From Watersipora subatra (taxonomy: Eukaryota > Bryozoa > Gymnolaemata > Cheilostomatida > Watersiporidae): 64,000 nucleotides of DNA. The notes beneath the pieces are model-generated. The model made no database searches. It was given only the letters and a program-made list of their open reading frames with translations, and was not told the origin of the DNA. Positions 34,571 to 47,100 of the stretch are shown here, in pieces (position 1 is the first letter of the stretch; the number at the start of each line of letters is the position of its first letter). Both the position numbers and the translations under genes were made by a program. Where the stretch lies: contig NC_088708.1 in assembly GCF_963576615.1 (NCBI RefSeq), forward strand, positions 28,341,191-28,405,190, written 5' to 3'.

Positions 34571-37500
34571 TTACAACATCCATGTCATCAGTACACAGGC
34601 CAGAGCAAAAGAAATAGTTGCCTGAAAACTCGAGGCGGAGTTACACAACCACAAATCATTGCAGAAACAATAGAGCTTTTTAGTCTCACTGTTGATGTAG
34701 CTAGGGCCATACGTGCTGTCGGACTTTGCTGGTATGCAGTAGCTGTGTCGTCGAACGCTAGGCATATCTTCCCGTATTTGTGTTTCCTTTAGCAATGTAG
34801 AAAGACATCCCCTGGTCACAGTTGTTTGACCTAAAATAATCATTTAATCAAAACTTCCAGCGAAATCTGAAAAAAAATTGTACCTAAATATCTATCTCAC
34901 ACCAAAGACCATAAATGATTACTTGAAATTGATGGCCAACATCATGGGAGCGATAAACTAGCATTCACACCAACAGCCAATAATGATTAAGCTAACGAAG
35001 AGTATGGTCTTATTTGTTGCTAGTATATGCGAGCCAATCAGATTGGCAATAATATTCTAAATATATTTTAAAATAGACGGTTCATAACAAAACAGCTTCA
35101 TAAGGGCAAATAGTACCCCAACCCTTACCTTCAGCAAAGAAGAATGATAAAAATTATAAGAATGAATAGCTTCATGTTTAATGTAATAATATACGGCATA
35201 CAGCCGAGATATTAAAATAAGGATCAAATGTTAGCATTTGACTGTAGTTCAACAACAACTCATTCAAAAATGAGAAACAATTGCAGCGGTGTATTAACCG
35301 CTAAGCTTTAAGAGCACAACAATAGTCAACTGCAGCCGATAATTCCATCGTAGTCTATATTGACGTAAAAAAATGCTCAACTTTTTGTATCATTTGTATA
35401 TCATACTTTCTGTATCATCATTGCTTCAAGAATCATTCTGTGTAAATGTGCACAAACAAAAACACTAGTAAACTAAAAATGTTATTAACATATTTAAATA
35501 TAGTAAACCAATGGTTTAACAAAGCAACTTCCACAAAGCTCATTTATTACCCGGATTTCATGTCGCATAAAACAAATACACCGGCAGACAATCAATGCAA
35601 GCCTACTGACCACGTATTCACTCCTATATATGCCAAAGGTAGTCCACTACTAGCGATTACGAATGTTACAAATCAAAACTATTTACTCACTTCCAACAGT
35701 GTTTTTAATTTTAACACACATAGGAGGATCCGTTTCAGTTCCTGGACATTCCTTCCACCCTTGCAGTATGTAGTCTACAGAGTACACCCCGCAGCCAGGT
35801 TGAGAGCTATGGCACTGGAAACATTTCAAGGCTGTACCTAAAACAATTTTTCAAATCAGATGGAGTCGTAAACCACAATTATATTATTGCTACATTTGTT
35901 TACATAAACTACAAACCTCACAACATGTCGCTACCATCTGACTCATAGTCAATGAGTGCGGTCACTGATGTCAACTTAACAAACTTTCAGATTACAAAGT
36001 CATTTCAAATGATACGAACAGTCTTGGTTGATAGATGAAAGATAAACAGTAAAATATATAGAAACTTTTAATTTTTAACTAGTGCCCACCCCTGTTTACT
36101 GAACAAAAGCACACATTGACTGAAAAAAACTCACTCAGAATATGTTCATGAATAAATTTAAATTCACAGAAACATTTCTAGAAATGTAGTTCTGATCGCA
36201 TTAAATGAATTAGGAGACCAGAAGAGGTTCTCACCAAAAACAATGATAATATTTGGCGGTAGTCAAGATTAAACATAAAATCATTATATGTTATGATTTG
36301 GTTTGATCATAAACTATTTCATACCAGAAATACCGCTGTATAGAGGATAAAACAACAGCATTCAGACCACAGGCTGTAATACTTTAGGACTGAAATAGGA
36401 GAAAGCTAATTGAAAGTATAACAAGATATAAATATACGTTCTATTTACATAGCATTACTGATCAATAGAGACCTGCCTTCAATAATTAAATTTTGGACCA
36501 ATACATATCCAACAAAACATGCTTCAAATCTGATAAGTACTATTGAGGTTTCACCGCTATGTAACATTCGTGCCATTTTCCTGGACCTCAATGAACTCCC
36601 CTTTGTCACCACAACATAATTCAAACGCATAAAATCGACTTACCATAAACCAAAAGAAACTACATGACAGGAAAAGGATAGTATAGAATACAAAGCAGTT
36701 GTGGGAATGGTGTGGGATGAACTGATCACTTTTCGAAATACATTGAGATAATGAACACTAAATGTAGATCTTAGAATATATATGGGTCTATCCATAATCA
36801 CCATTGTTACAATTGGAGCAGAAATTTAATTATAAAATATTGGTATTGCATTTAAGATGATTTTAAATCGGATATTCTCTTAGAGCTCAACGAGCTCTTT
36901 CGAATGATGTATAATATGTTAGACTGAAGTTAATTTTTACAGAGAAATTTTTTAGTTAGTGTGTCACTCGCGTTACATCAGAGAAATATGCATTTTGAAG
37001 AGCTAGTTGCTTATCCTTAAAACTCTCTGATTTGTTGGGAAGCACAATTATAAAAACTTATTTGTCTTATTTTAAAGAAGCTTGCTGACATATCCACTAA
37101 AAGTTATCCAGATATTAGATGGTAGTTGCTAACTACCTGCTTGTAAACATGTCACCGCTGTTACATTTGATTGCCACCATCGTTACGCTTCTTATATTCA
37201 GTAAACTTATAAGTATTTAAGTTCGCTTTAATGAGATCAATAATGGTATTAAAGCTAATGATTACGATATATATAGACAAGCCTTAACTTGAAATATTTT
37301 TTATTGGTTTCAAAGTATAAAATATAATAATATAATAGTTATAATACATAACAAACATGATTAAGCTTAAATAACGTAAGATGAGAAAAAGAATATTGAT
37401 CATGTAATTGTGAGAATGTACTAAAAAAATGTTTTAGAGCATTCTGCATGCTCTAAATCTTCTGTAAAACATTACTGACCTCTTTTAGAGAAAGTAGGAC

Positions 37501-39751
37501 AAGACAGTGACTTGGCTATGTGATGAAATTCTACCCATGCTATATTTTTTGTATTAACAACTGAAGTGTTTTTTGGCTTCACTCTTTAAAAAAACTGCAC
37601 TTTAGCTTTGAGGGCATCTACATTGTTTACCACTCCTACATAACGCCTAAAAGTTTTTTCCCCAGGCAGCAATGTTAGCACAAAATCATCTTCTTTCAAT
37701 GTGCTTGCTAGTTGTTTGATGGGTTCGGAATTGCACTCACTTTCTGGATCACTAATTGCATGGTCATCGGGATCTATGTAAAAGTTAAAACTTTCCAATG
37801 GCATACTTTTACTTTTCTATATCTTTGTTTCATTTTATCTTTTCTCATTTCTATTGCCATCTTCTGACAATGATAGTCTAACTGTCATTGCCAGTTTATG
37901 GACGGTCTGACGACCTTTGCTTGGGCCGTTTAGAAGTGCTCGATCAATCTTTTTACAGCTTTATCTTCAGATTGTGGGTTGCCAAATTGGGAAGTGATTG
38001 CTACAAAAATGAATATAAACTTTAATAACTTTTTTTACAAAATACATGAAACATTAACTTAAAACATCCATAATGTACGCAGATGTAATAAAGCATTAAG
38101 TTTTTTGAAGAAAAAAATAGAATGTACATACCTGGTAATTTTACTTTCAAGTTTTTTCCCGATCTCTGTATTGCTTAACTCTAATCCTTGCTTTTTCTCG
38201 AGTTTCCTCCAAATGATCTTCTGTAAGTTGAGCTCTTCATTTTGTTCTACTCTTGATTTTGACTAGGGCAGTCAAATACTGGGTCTATTGTTTTGAATAT
38301 TGACATATTTTTTACAATATTTACGCATCTGCTCTGCAGATTTTGTGTTACTCAGGTTGAAAGCAGAAATGACCGGCAGACTTTCCACTTAACAATATTC
38401 TGTTTCAAGCACTTGTTACAAGTTACTTCCATGAGTTGATTTGATTAAATTTGGAACCATTCTCAATATCGGAGTCGCAAGTCTTAGTAATACATTTGTA
38501 AGGTAGCAATCGTTTGCTAACTTGCTGAAAGAAGCTTGTTAAGTTTCCACAATGGCTTAAATTTACAATATGATAATGAGTAACTCATACATGAGAACAT
38601 CAACAACACCACAAATTACTGTTAAATGTGAAATTCACTCAAATTAATACTATAGTTAGATGAGTTGAGGGGTGTAACAATGGTGACAGTGTAACAGCGG
38701 TGACGCAAATTTTGGAAATATGTGCAACTTTGAGCAAAACTGAAATTAGTTAAAGGTACAGCGTATAAAGTTAGCATTGAAGACAAATTACTACCAATTT
38801 TGAACTAATAATACAAGTGTAGTAGAAACTTATTGATGTTTCCTGTCACCATTGTTACTCAAAACATGCCAACTTATAAAAGAGCCCCACACCAATAGAT
38901 CAGTGCACTGCAATACCAATTTATGCATTAGCGGGCAGCAAAGCCAATGCGAAATCCATTACAATTAGATATTTGCGTTCAGAGTAATATGTATACCATG
39001 TACAAGCATATCTATCTTGCCATTATGGTCATAAAGTATTTTGTGCATATACACTAACTTTAGCAAACTATTAAAACATGATAGAGGAGCCCTACCCCCA
39101 CAATTATTTCCTATTTTAGGGTTTGGTATGTATACTTCATATGTGAAGCATTATTTTAATGAAATTACTATTACTCTTGAAATTTTGCCAAAAAATCCAT
39201 TTATTTATGGATAGACCCATATGGAAAAAATAAAAAGTAATATGATTTTATAAAAGAACACAAAAACTATTAAAAAAATGATTGAAATATTGCGAAAAAC
39301 AAGTGCACAAAACCAAATGCTATAGATAATAAAAAACATAGCACGAATGAACAAAAGACAAAATGTAAACAAGATTTAAAAGTACGCAGACGCAACTAAA
39401 GTTACAAAAGGAGGGTTAAAAAAATGTCCTAGTTGCAAACTAATGAAAAAAAGATCTCAAGGAGGTAACTACAATGTGATGTCCTATGGGCCTGCCAACA
39501 GTCTAAAGAAAACAAGATAACTAATTTCTCAATATGATCATTTTGCTTTAATGACATAAATTTCAGATCTGTATTATGGTAATATTGACGCGCAATGGAT
39601 GAACAGTTTTGGTTTAGTTGTGGATTAGGCTCCTGTTTTAGCAGCCAACGACAATGACACACACACACGTTTAATAACCCCAACAATACTTACTCTTTTC
39701 TAAAATAAGTAGCAAAGTTGCTACAGAAATAAGGAACGTTCGCTTCCACAT
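34571..39751 (-). CDS. Ly6/uPAR-domain, quiver(sleepless)-like GPI-anchored protein, 3 coding exons
   Basis: Exons on the minus strand: 39751-39694, 35837-35691 and 34830-34571, joined in phase 1 at both junctions, give 154 codons. Exon 1 is a signal peptide, MWKRTFLISVATLLLILEK, followed by GTAAGT. Exon 2 starts the three-finger domain with LKCFQCHSSQPGCGVYSVDY and continues KECPGTETDPPMCVKI. Exon 3 has TVTRGC, SYC, LYCFCNDLWLCNSA and a hydrophobic end, ATISFALACVLMTWML, as in GPI-attachment signals. Ten domain cysteines and the final CN fit the Ly6/quiver pattern. Relatives modulate channels and receptors at the cell surface; the target here is unknown. A good acceptor (ttataattgcag) just upstream of the ATG suggests a non-coding 5' exon. 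The gene converges on the cyclase and diverges from ACOX. Confidence 0.85.
34831..35690 (-). other. intron 2 of the Ly6-like gene, nothing recognised
   Basis: GT-AG intron on the minus strand. I see no further exon or element. Confidence 0.55.
36784..39218 (-). mobile_element. 2.4-kb DNA transposon with 14-18 bp terminal inverted repeats
   Basis: The left end gggtctatccataa (36784-36797) is inverted at 39205-39218 as ttatggatagaccc. Both are flanked by ATAT, either a 4-bp target duplication or four more TIR bases. Subterminal copies of caccattgttac / gtaacagcggtgac occur near both ends. On the minus strand two coding-like pieces remain: a basic segment, REKARIRVKQYRDREK, near 38160-38235, and an acidic piece ending in DDFVLTLLPGEKTFRRYVGVV (37804-37586). 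Both are reminiscent of proteins carried by DNA transposons. I cannot name the superfamily. It sits in intron 1 of the Ly6 gene in the same orientation. Confidence 0.65.
37586..37804 (-). pseudogene. C-terminal fragment of a transposon-encoded protein
   Basis: A 72-codon frame opens MPLESFNFYIDPDDH and contains ECNSEPIKQLASTLKEDDFV followed by PGEKTFRRYVGVV. The FVL...G.K...YVG arrangement is common near the C-termini of uncharacterised transposon-associated proteins. Upstream coding pieces are separated by stops or introns, so I regard this as a remnant rather than a host gene. Confidence 0.4.
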
Positions 39752-42700
39752 ACTATCGCGACTATAAGCCTGCAATTATAAGTTTGTAGGCCTATGTAAG
39801 TACATGTATTGAACAACTGAAGGTAGGTCGTGATTACTAGGTGGCGCTGCTAAATCTTAAACACTAGACGTAGAATCCATCTAACAAGTCTCAAAATGTA
39901 CGACTATTGTTGCGAGTAAAAATGTTGAAAAAGAAATCCATAAAACTACTGCAATACATTGCTCTATACAACGTTTTTATAATAAACAAGCATAACTAGA
40001 AAACAAGCTATTTTAAACGAGTCCACTAACTGTCTTTGTTTTGCCGTAACGTATGAACCTTGATCCTCGCGTTGGTTAGGACTTCAGCAAACTTGTAACT
40101 GCAGTGGTTAGCAGTTTACCTAAGTAGGTTGTAAAAAAAGTCTAGATTTAATTTATGAGATTAATTTACATTGTATGTACCGTTTTTAATTAGCTCTATG
40201 CTAACATGCATAATAAAACAGATCAGACAGTTTGGCGGTGGGCGTGGCTCTTCTGCTTGCTAGACCAATATATCCGTGGGTAGAGATGCTAACAGACGCC
40301 ATATTGTTCAAATCTATTAAATTACATGAGTTTAGATTGCATAATTTTGAGTCTTTTGTGCTAAAAGTACTGATTCAAACACTTTTAAGCTGTATTGACC
40401 CAATTTTACATGCAAATAACTGAATTACCTCTGATGAGGTAGAACACTCTATGCCACCTTTGGTGTAGTGAAAGTTTCTCATATGTCTAACAGTTGCTTT
40501 GATATTTTTTGGGCTGGGGTTTAGCAATACAGCTGAACATGTTTAGCGGTCAGATGGGCAGCCCCTCAGTTCGTGTATGATCCTAGGTAGAAAACTTTGG
40601 TGGAAGCATCTGGAGTTCACAGAAATTGACGTTGGCTTGCCACGAGCTGCTAAATTTTTAATCATTGTTGTCATTGTACTATTATCTGCTATATTGTCTG
40701 TGAGTGTCCTCTGCTTGCTGTAATCACTGAATGCAGAATTTACTTTAAAATAATGAGAATAAAAATGATCATTCAAGTTTAAGAGTTTACAAGCTTTCAC
40801 AACAATCTTTCAATGTACTGTACATGCTTAGCTGAGTGACCACAAGATTTACAGCGCATCTAATTACTTGTGTTTGTATAAGTTAGAGACCATAGTTTAG
40901 AGGGTTGAGTGTTTTTATTGTGAATTTATTTGTGAATTTTTTTTTATTGTGAATATTATTTTATATTTTCTTAGAAGTAATCTTATTTACAAGTGTGCAA
41001 AATTTGTACTGTAGGCACCAGTATGGGCAATACTGCAATGAATTGGTGAAAACGAACACATCAAATAGTTTCTTTACAACGAAAAAATCTTTAACACAAA
41101 GCTCACTGAGAGCAGTCAGATTTATTTTAGTAAAATTAGTTGGTGTTGAAATATGATTGGTGCAATCATATATGCTATAAGCAGTTTTTTAGCGTTGTTG
41201 ATATTTTTAATCTACTGTAAAGTGTTTAGTATCACAAAAGTGCAAATGCCACAAAAGTACAAAGGGTGCAATTGCATCATTTTTCATTTTGTCAACTTTG
41301 TCTTTGGCATTTTAGGTGTTTTGGCTATTTACCAAGAAACTGTTAGGTAATTTTTTTTAATCACAAATTTTCTTGGCTTCGTTTAATTTTTTTTATACAA
41401 ACAAACCAACACTAAATTATCCTTGGATACAGAAACGAGTAAGTTTTTTTAAAAACTAAATTGAAGAAAGTCGATAACTTAAAATAGTTTATGAGAATTA
41501 AACAGTTTCTTTGCCTTTTCAGGCACTGCTTTGCATTTTATGATTCAAGCTTTTAGCAATTCATAATATTCATAAAGTACATGTATATAGAGACTTTCAT
41601 GTATGCAATTTGTTGAAAGGTATTAAATTTTAAGTGAATATTGCTACATTTTCGACTACAAAAACGCAGTGAAGCATATGAAGTCTTTTACAGATGTAAG
41701 AAATAATAGTGTGAGGATTTTTTTCTCTGGAATTATCCCAGTTTGTTATAATGAATCTCTGCTATGCTGACTTTGTACAACGTTCAATGTTTTTTATTTC
41801 ATAACTATTTGCTCCCAATGTAATTTTACTGGGCTCATCAGAAACTGCAGCTACTTCTCAACTGCGCTCCATGTGTTGTTGTGGACATTCTGCAGGTTCA
41901 CTAGCATAACAGCTAGATTCATAGGCATCAAACAGTCTTTTTTTGCCCAATAGTTAACTCTTCTCGGTCTAGTGACTATCATTGTTTTAGTAAAATGAAT
42001 GCAGGCAAATGCTACAGTTGCAGTGTACAAACACAAGCAACTTATGAAGAGATGAGTTACTGTATAGCGGTACATGTTTGCATCATGTTTGCATCATATG
42101 TGCTAAGTTGAGCAGTGTCATAGTAATACTGAAATAGAAGATTATTTTTAAAAGATGACCAGCTGTCATTGAAATTTATCTTTTGTGTGTAACCAGTTAG
42201 TATTTATTCCTACTCATATTCCAAAAAGAAATTGATTGCTTCAAACTTCTATTTAAAAACATGTGTCGGATAAGAGTTACATGGCATGTCAAAATTTAGT
42301 ACAGAGTGATAAAAATTTGCCTCCCTAAAAGGTGGGCTATTTGACTAATCCTGATTCACACCAACCAAAGTACACTGTGTAGCGTAGTGCCCTTGTTAGT
42401 AATGTGACATGTTTAGATTCTCAACAATTAGTGAACATGTGTTTAGCAACAAAATACTTTTTGATGGACAGCTTTTGCATACAAGTTCATGAACCAGCTA
42501 TATAGCTGAAGTGTATTTACTGTAATAGTATAATGCTTACTTGATTAATTTATAACTGATCTTAAGATAGTTTAGCTTTGTATTTGTGGGCTTCTTCCTG
42601 CATGTGGTGATCACAGACCCTTAATGCCAGCACAGGCTGTTAAGGTTATATTTGGTTTAGCTTCATTATTTTATTTTAGTCTTGTTGAGTTTGAGTCGTA

Positions 42701-42880
42701 ACCAGCCTAGGTTTGTGATGAACCCAATGAAATCTCCTTTTACAGATACAAATTTTATCATTTTATACTAAATGTTGACACACCATGTAACTCTTATCTG
42801 ACGCATGTACTTATATAGGAGTTTGGAGCAGTTGATTTTCTTTTGGAATTTGACCAGTTCTGGTTCATATTGATAAACTA
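39752..42880. other. spacer between divergent Ly6-like and ACOX genes
   Basis: Probably carries promoter elements for both divergent genes, but I cannot point to a specific one. A 65-codon plus-strand frame at 41153-41350 has two hydrophobic stretches but no recognisable family. Nothing else is seen. Confidence 0.35.
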
Positions 42881-42881
42881 G

Positions 42882-43260
42882 CTGTGTTACCCGGCGTTGC
42901 TCGGGTAATAAAAAGTCTGGACAGAAAATTGATTTGTGTTTAACATATAATAACATTTACCATTCTAACTTTCAAACTACATATCATGAGAGAAGTGTTT
43001 TGTTTAGTTGAAATAAATTAAAAGAAAAATGAAAACAACTGTAAAGGTTTTAAAACTTTGTCAAACAGCTGTAACTTTCAAGCTATTAGCCTGGCACATT
43101 GCCAATGGAGAATTCTAGTAAGCTGCCAGGCTTTTAATGACGGCATTCCATGGCATTGCGTCAGCATTGTTGTCCAGCACAGTTATTCTAACAATAGCCA
43201 TAGCCGGAATGCAGACAGACATACGGACATACTTTGAGAAATATATATATAGATATAACA
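42882..43260 (+). mobile_element. RTE/SINE-like 3' tail with ACCCGGCGTTGCTCGGGT hairpin
   Basis: The segment starts ctgtgttacccggcgttgctcgggtaataaa, where acccg and cgggt can pair. It ends with a tail of the type agacagacatacggacatac...atatatatag. The same head-plus-taataaaaagtct block recurs at 49895-50720, and the related ttacccaatgaattt block at 48490-48545 and 59975-60040. This looks like the conserved end of a non-LTR element or of a SINE that uses it. Confidence 0.6.
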
Positions 43261-43739
43261 CATCACATATGTTATATTTTACCAAACACATGTGATTTGT
43301 TTGGTAGTAAGTGCATGTACATTTTAAATGTAACATCTACCTATTACCTAACATCCACATATGATATGATTACTAGCATAACAGAAAAATGGTAAGCAGT
43401 GGGAATAAAAATAAATTTTGCTCTCAAGTTCATCAGACAGCCACGCACTGAGCAATGGCAATACACTGTAGCTATGAGCAAAGTTCTTACTATGGTGAAA
43501 TGCATTAATATGCTCAAAGCATATAGAATAACATATAGAATTCATTTCTCGCCCTCAGATATATAAGTGTATGAGAGTTTGATCAAGTCCTGTTTCCTTC
43601 AGACCTAGGAGAGAGAAAAAAAATAAACACTTTTGCTTGGAATTCACTCAAAGCTTTTAAAATCTTCCAAGTAATAGTTTACTATAAACTTTTATCAATA
43701 AAAATTAGCTGTAAGATTTGACCCTAAGAGTGATAGTTA

Positions 43740-43960
43740 AAAAATAGATAGACTATCAGATATCTACTTCATGCTATAGACCATAGAGCAAAATCTATAG
43801 ATGTTAAACCACAGACTATCAGCGATGGACTATAGAGTATAGACTATGAACTGTGGGCTGCATGCAATGAAATATTGACTATAGCCTTCGATTTGTGTGC
43901 TATGGCAATGGCTATAGACTATATACTATCGGTTATCGATAATACATATTGGGTTAGGCT
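43740..43960. repeat. degenerate ctatagac-rich tract
   Basis: Irregular recurrence of tatagactat / gactatagagtat motifs upstream of ACOX. No regular period is evident. Confidence 0.4.
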
Positions 43961-44167
43961 CCCTTATTATTGCATAGCGCTAGTTCCTCAGAAACGGTTT
44001 TAGGGTTTGAGAGATTGAATAAGGCTTAAAAGTTTACATTGATTACTGTTTTTAGTATTGCATGATAGCTCCTCTTCCTTCTCCCTTTCTCCCCTTTATA
44101 ATGTAAACTGGTTCTATTACGCAGTGTGTTTATACTGCTGTTACTACTGTTACCTTGTAGACTAGAG

Positions 44168-47100
44168 ATGGCTGTTAATAAAGACCTAGCTAAGGAGAGG
44201 GCATCGGCCACATTTAGACCAGATGCCATCACTAGGCAGCTATTTGGTGCAGATGGTATGCATGTTCGAAGGTTGGCATGTAAGTTCTTTACTCAAATGT
44301 TAGTCTTTCTGTTGCTGCTTCTAAAGAACCAAATATATAGTTTATATCAAAATAAAGTGTCAAATATACTTTATATCTAGATAAGATGGCAAATACACTT
44401 TATATCTAGATAAGATGTCAAATATATTTTATATCTAGATAAAATGACAAATATATTTTATATTTAGATAAGATGACAAATATATTTTACATCTAGATAA
44501 TAGGACAAGTAGGCCTATTTTTCATATCTAGATAAGATGTCAAATTTATTTTAAATCTAGATAAGATGACAAATATATTTTATATCTAGATAATAGGACA
44601 AGTAGGCCTATTTTTCATATCTAGATAAAATGACAAATTTATTTTATATTTAGATAAGATGACAAATATATTTTACATCTAGATAATAGGACAAGTAGGC
44701 CTATTTTTCATATCTAGATAAGATGTCAAATTTATTTTAAATCTAGATAAGATGACAAATATATTTTACATCTAGATAATAGGACAAGTAGGCCTATTTT
44801 TCATATCTAGATAAAATGACAAATTTATTTTAAATCTAGATAAGATATCAAGTATATTTTATATCTAGATAAGATGACAAATATATTTTATATCTAGATA
44901 AAATGACAAATTTATTTCAAATCTAGATAAGATATCAAATATATTTTATATCTAGATAAGATGACAAGTTTATTTTATATATAGAGAAGATGAAAAATAT
45001 ATTTTATGTATAGATAAGATGGCAAGTATATTTGATATCTAGATAAGATGGCAAGTATATTTGATATCTAGATAAGATGACAAATATATTTGATATCTAG
45101 ATAAGATGACAAATATATTTATTTAGATAGAAGAGCTGCTGAAGACGATGAACTAAAGCTGGCTGAAAAGTTTCCAACTCTACCTCGAGATGAAGTTTAT
45201 ACCGAGGCCATTCGATTGTATGCAGTCTGTCGAGATCGGCTAGAAACATATGGTTACAAAGATCAGGGGAATGAAGTTGCTGGAGCTGAACATTTTTATA
45301 AAGAGTAAGGCCATTGAGTCTGTGAGCTGTTATAATTTTATGTTTTGGTTCAGTTGAGATTAGTTTTTTCCTAAAAAGCAGCGTAAATAATCAGCTTAAG
45401 TTTAATTTGATGTAAAGCTCATGGGTAAGAATTAGTCGATCATCGGCTATCGCCTTTTGAGTTTAGTAGATTACAACAATATATTGTGCATGAAGTCTTT
45501 CGCCTTTTACAGAGCTCTGTTCATAGGCCCGGTACATCCTTTTGGAGTGCATCACCTCATGTTTATGCCTCTGATAGAGAGCCAAGGCACTGATGAGCAG
45601 ATAGCCGAGTTTAAACCAAAAGCTGAATGTCTTGAGATAATTGGCACATATGCTCAGACTGAAATTGGCCACGGTATGCTAGATACACATAATTCCTCTT
45701 TTTGTGGTAACAGGAAATACTTTAAACGATAATCAACATAAAGAATGTTTGCTTGTTTAAACATTTATTTTTGAGTCAAGTCCCTACTACATATACACAG
45801 AAGTACTTGTAGTAGATGACAAAACTAGCCATGTTTATCTTATCAGCATATTGGGTAAGGGCATGAGGCAGGGGCATGAGGTAGCAGACATGAGGCAAGG
45901 GCATGAGACAGTGGCATGAGCTAGGTGCTGGAGGCAGGGGCATGAGGCAGGGGCGTGAGACTTGGATGTGAGATAGAAGTGTGAGATGGGGGCATGAAAC
46001 AGGGTCATGGGGCAATTTGATAATATAAGCATAAATTTGGTGTTATCTATATTCATGGAAGTAGTTTTATAACAAAATAGGAACTTTTATATTCATATCA
46101 GATCTGTAACAACAAAATAGAAGAAGCTACTGAGATTTGATAAGTCAGCAATAATTTTCTTGTACAAAGAAGAAATGGTTTTTCCTATGTTTTTGCATCC
46201 ATAATATTTTCTTCATTTTAGGTATTTATTAAATATAAAGTCAGAAGTGAAAATACTCCTTCTCTGTATGCACCAACCTCAAGCATTTTTGAGCAATAAC
46301 GAGTACTTTTATTATAGCGTATGAATGACCTAACTCTCTTTTGAGTAGTTTCAGGCCATGTGCCATAACTCGCTTGTAGAATGTTTCTGTTTGTTTCAAA
46401 TAGCTTGCTGATTTGTTCATCTCCTCTTAGCAACATTTTGTCAAGTTTAATGTTACAAGTGTTTTTGAACAAAGCAGTTTTATTTGAATGAAACCGTAAT
46501 AATTACTCAGAGCGGGAACTTGCAAGTTCTGACTTTCTCTTTGGTTACTTACTCATGCTAGAATCTTGTGAAAGCTTGTCGTTTATATAGGTACTTACTT
46601 GAAGAAGCTTGAGACGACAGCGACCTTTGATAAGGAGAGGCAGCAGTTTATTATGAACAGTCCTACACTATCTTCCATCAAATTTTGGCCTGGAGCTCGT
46701 GAGTACATAATAAGCTTCAATTGGCCAGTTCTGTACTTCAATTTTTACTATTATAAGAGCTGTGTCTGTCTGTTTGTTTGTTCGTCCGTCCATCCGTCTA
46801 TTTGTTTTCCCGAAGCCACACTAAGAGCATTAGAATATAAAGATTACATTGTACAGGATTCGAACCCGTGTATTCAGATTCTCAACTAAGCAGACTACCA
46901 TCTGTACCACTCAACCAGCTTTCCACATCTAAGAATAATTGTACACATAATTATTACACGTAATGATCTCTCACGAGGCATGGAACTGCTAGAGTACTAG
47001 TATTAATAATAGAATTGTAGAGATACTTGAAGTTTTAAAAGTTGGTAAATTTTGATGAAGCTATCTGGTTGTGTTTCAGTAATTTTATGTACTTTTGAAT

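Noticed and set aside
35446..35841. 131-codon plus-strand frame
   Set aside because: It is antisense to Ly6 exon 2, which has strong motif and splice support on the minus strand.
37586..37804. Host gene in the Ly6 intron
   Set aside because: It lies between matching terminal inverted repeats, so it is more simply part of the transposon.
41153..41350. 65-codon frame with two hydrophobic stretches, possibly a small membrane protein
   Set aside because: No family resemblance, no partner exon and no repeat of the pattern. AT-rich sequence easily yields hydrophobic frames.
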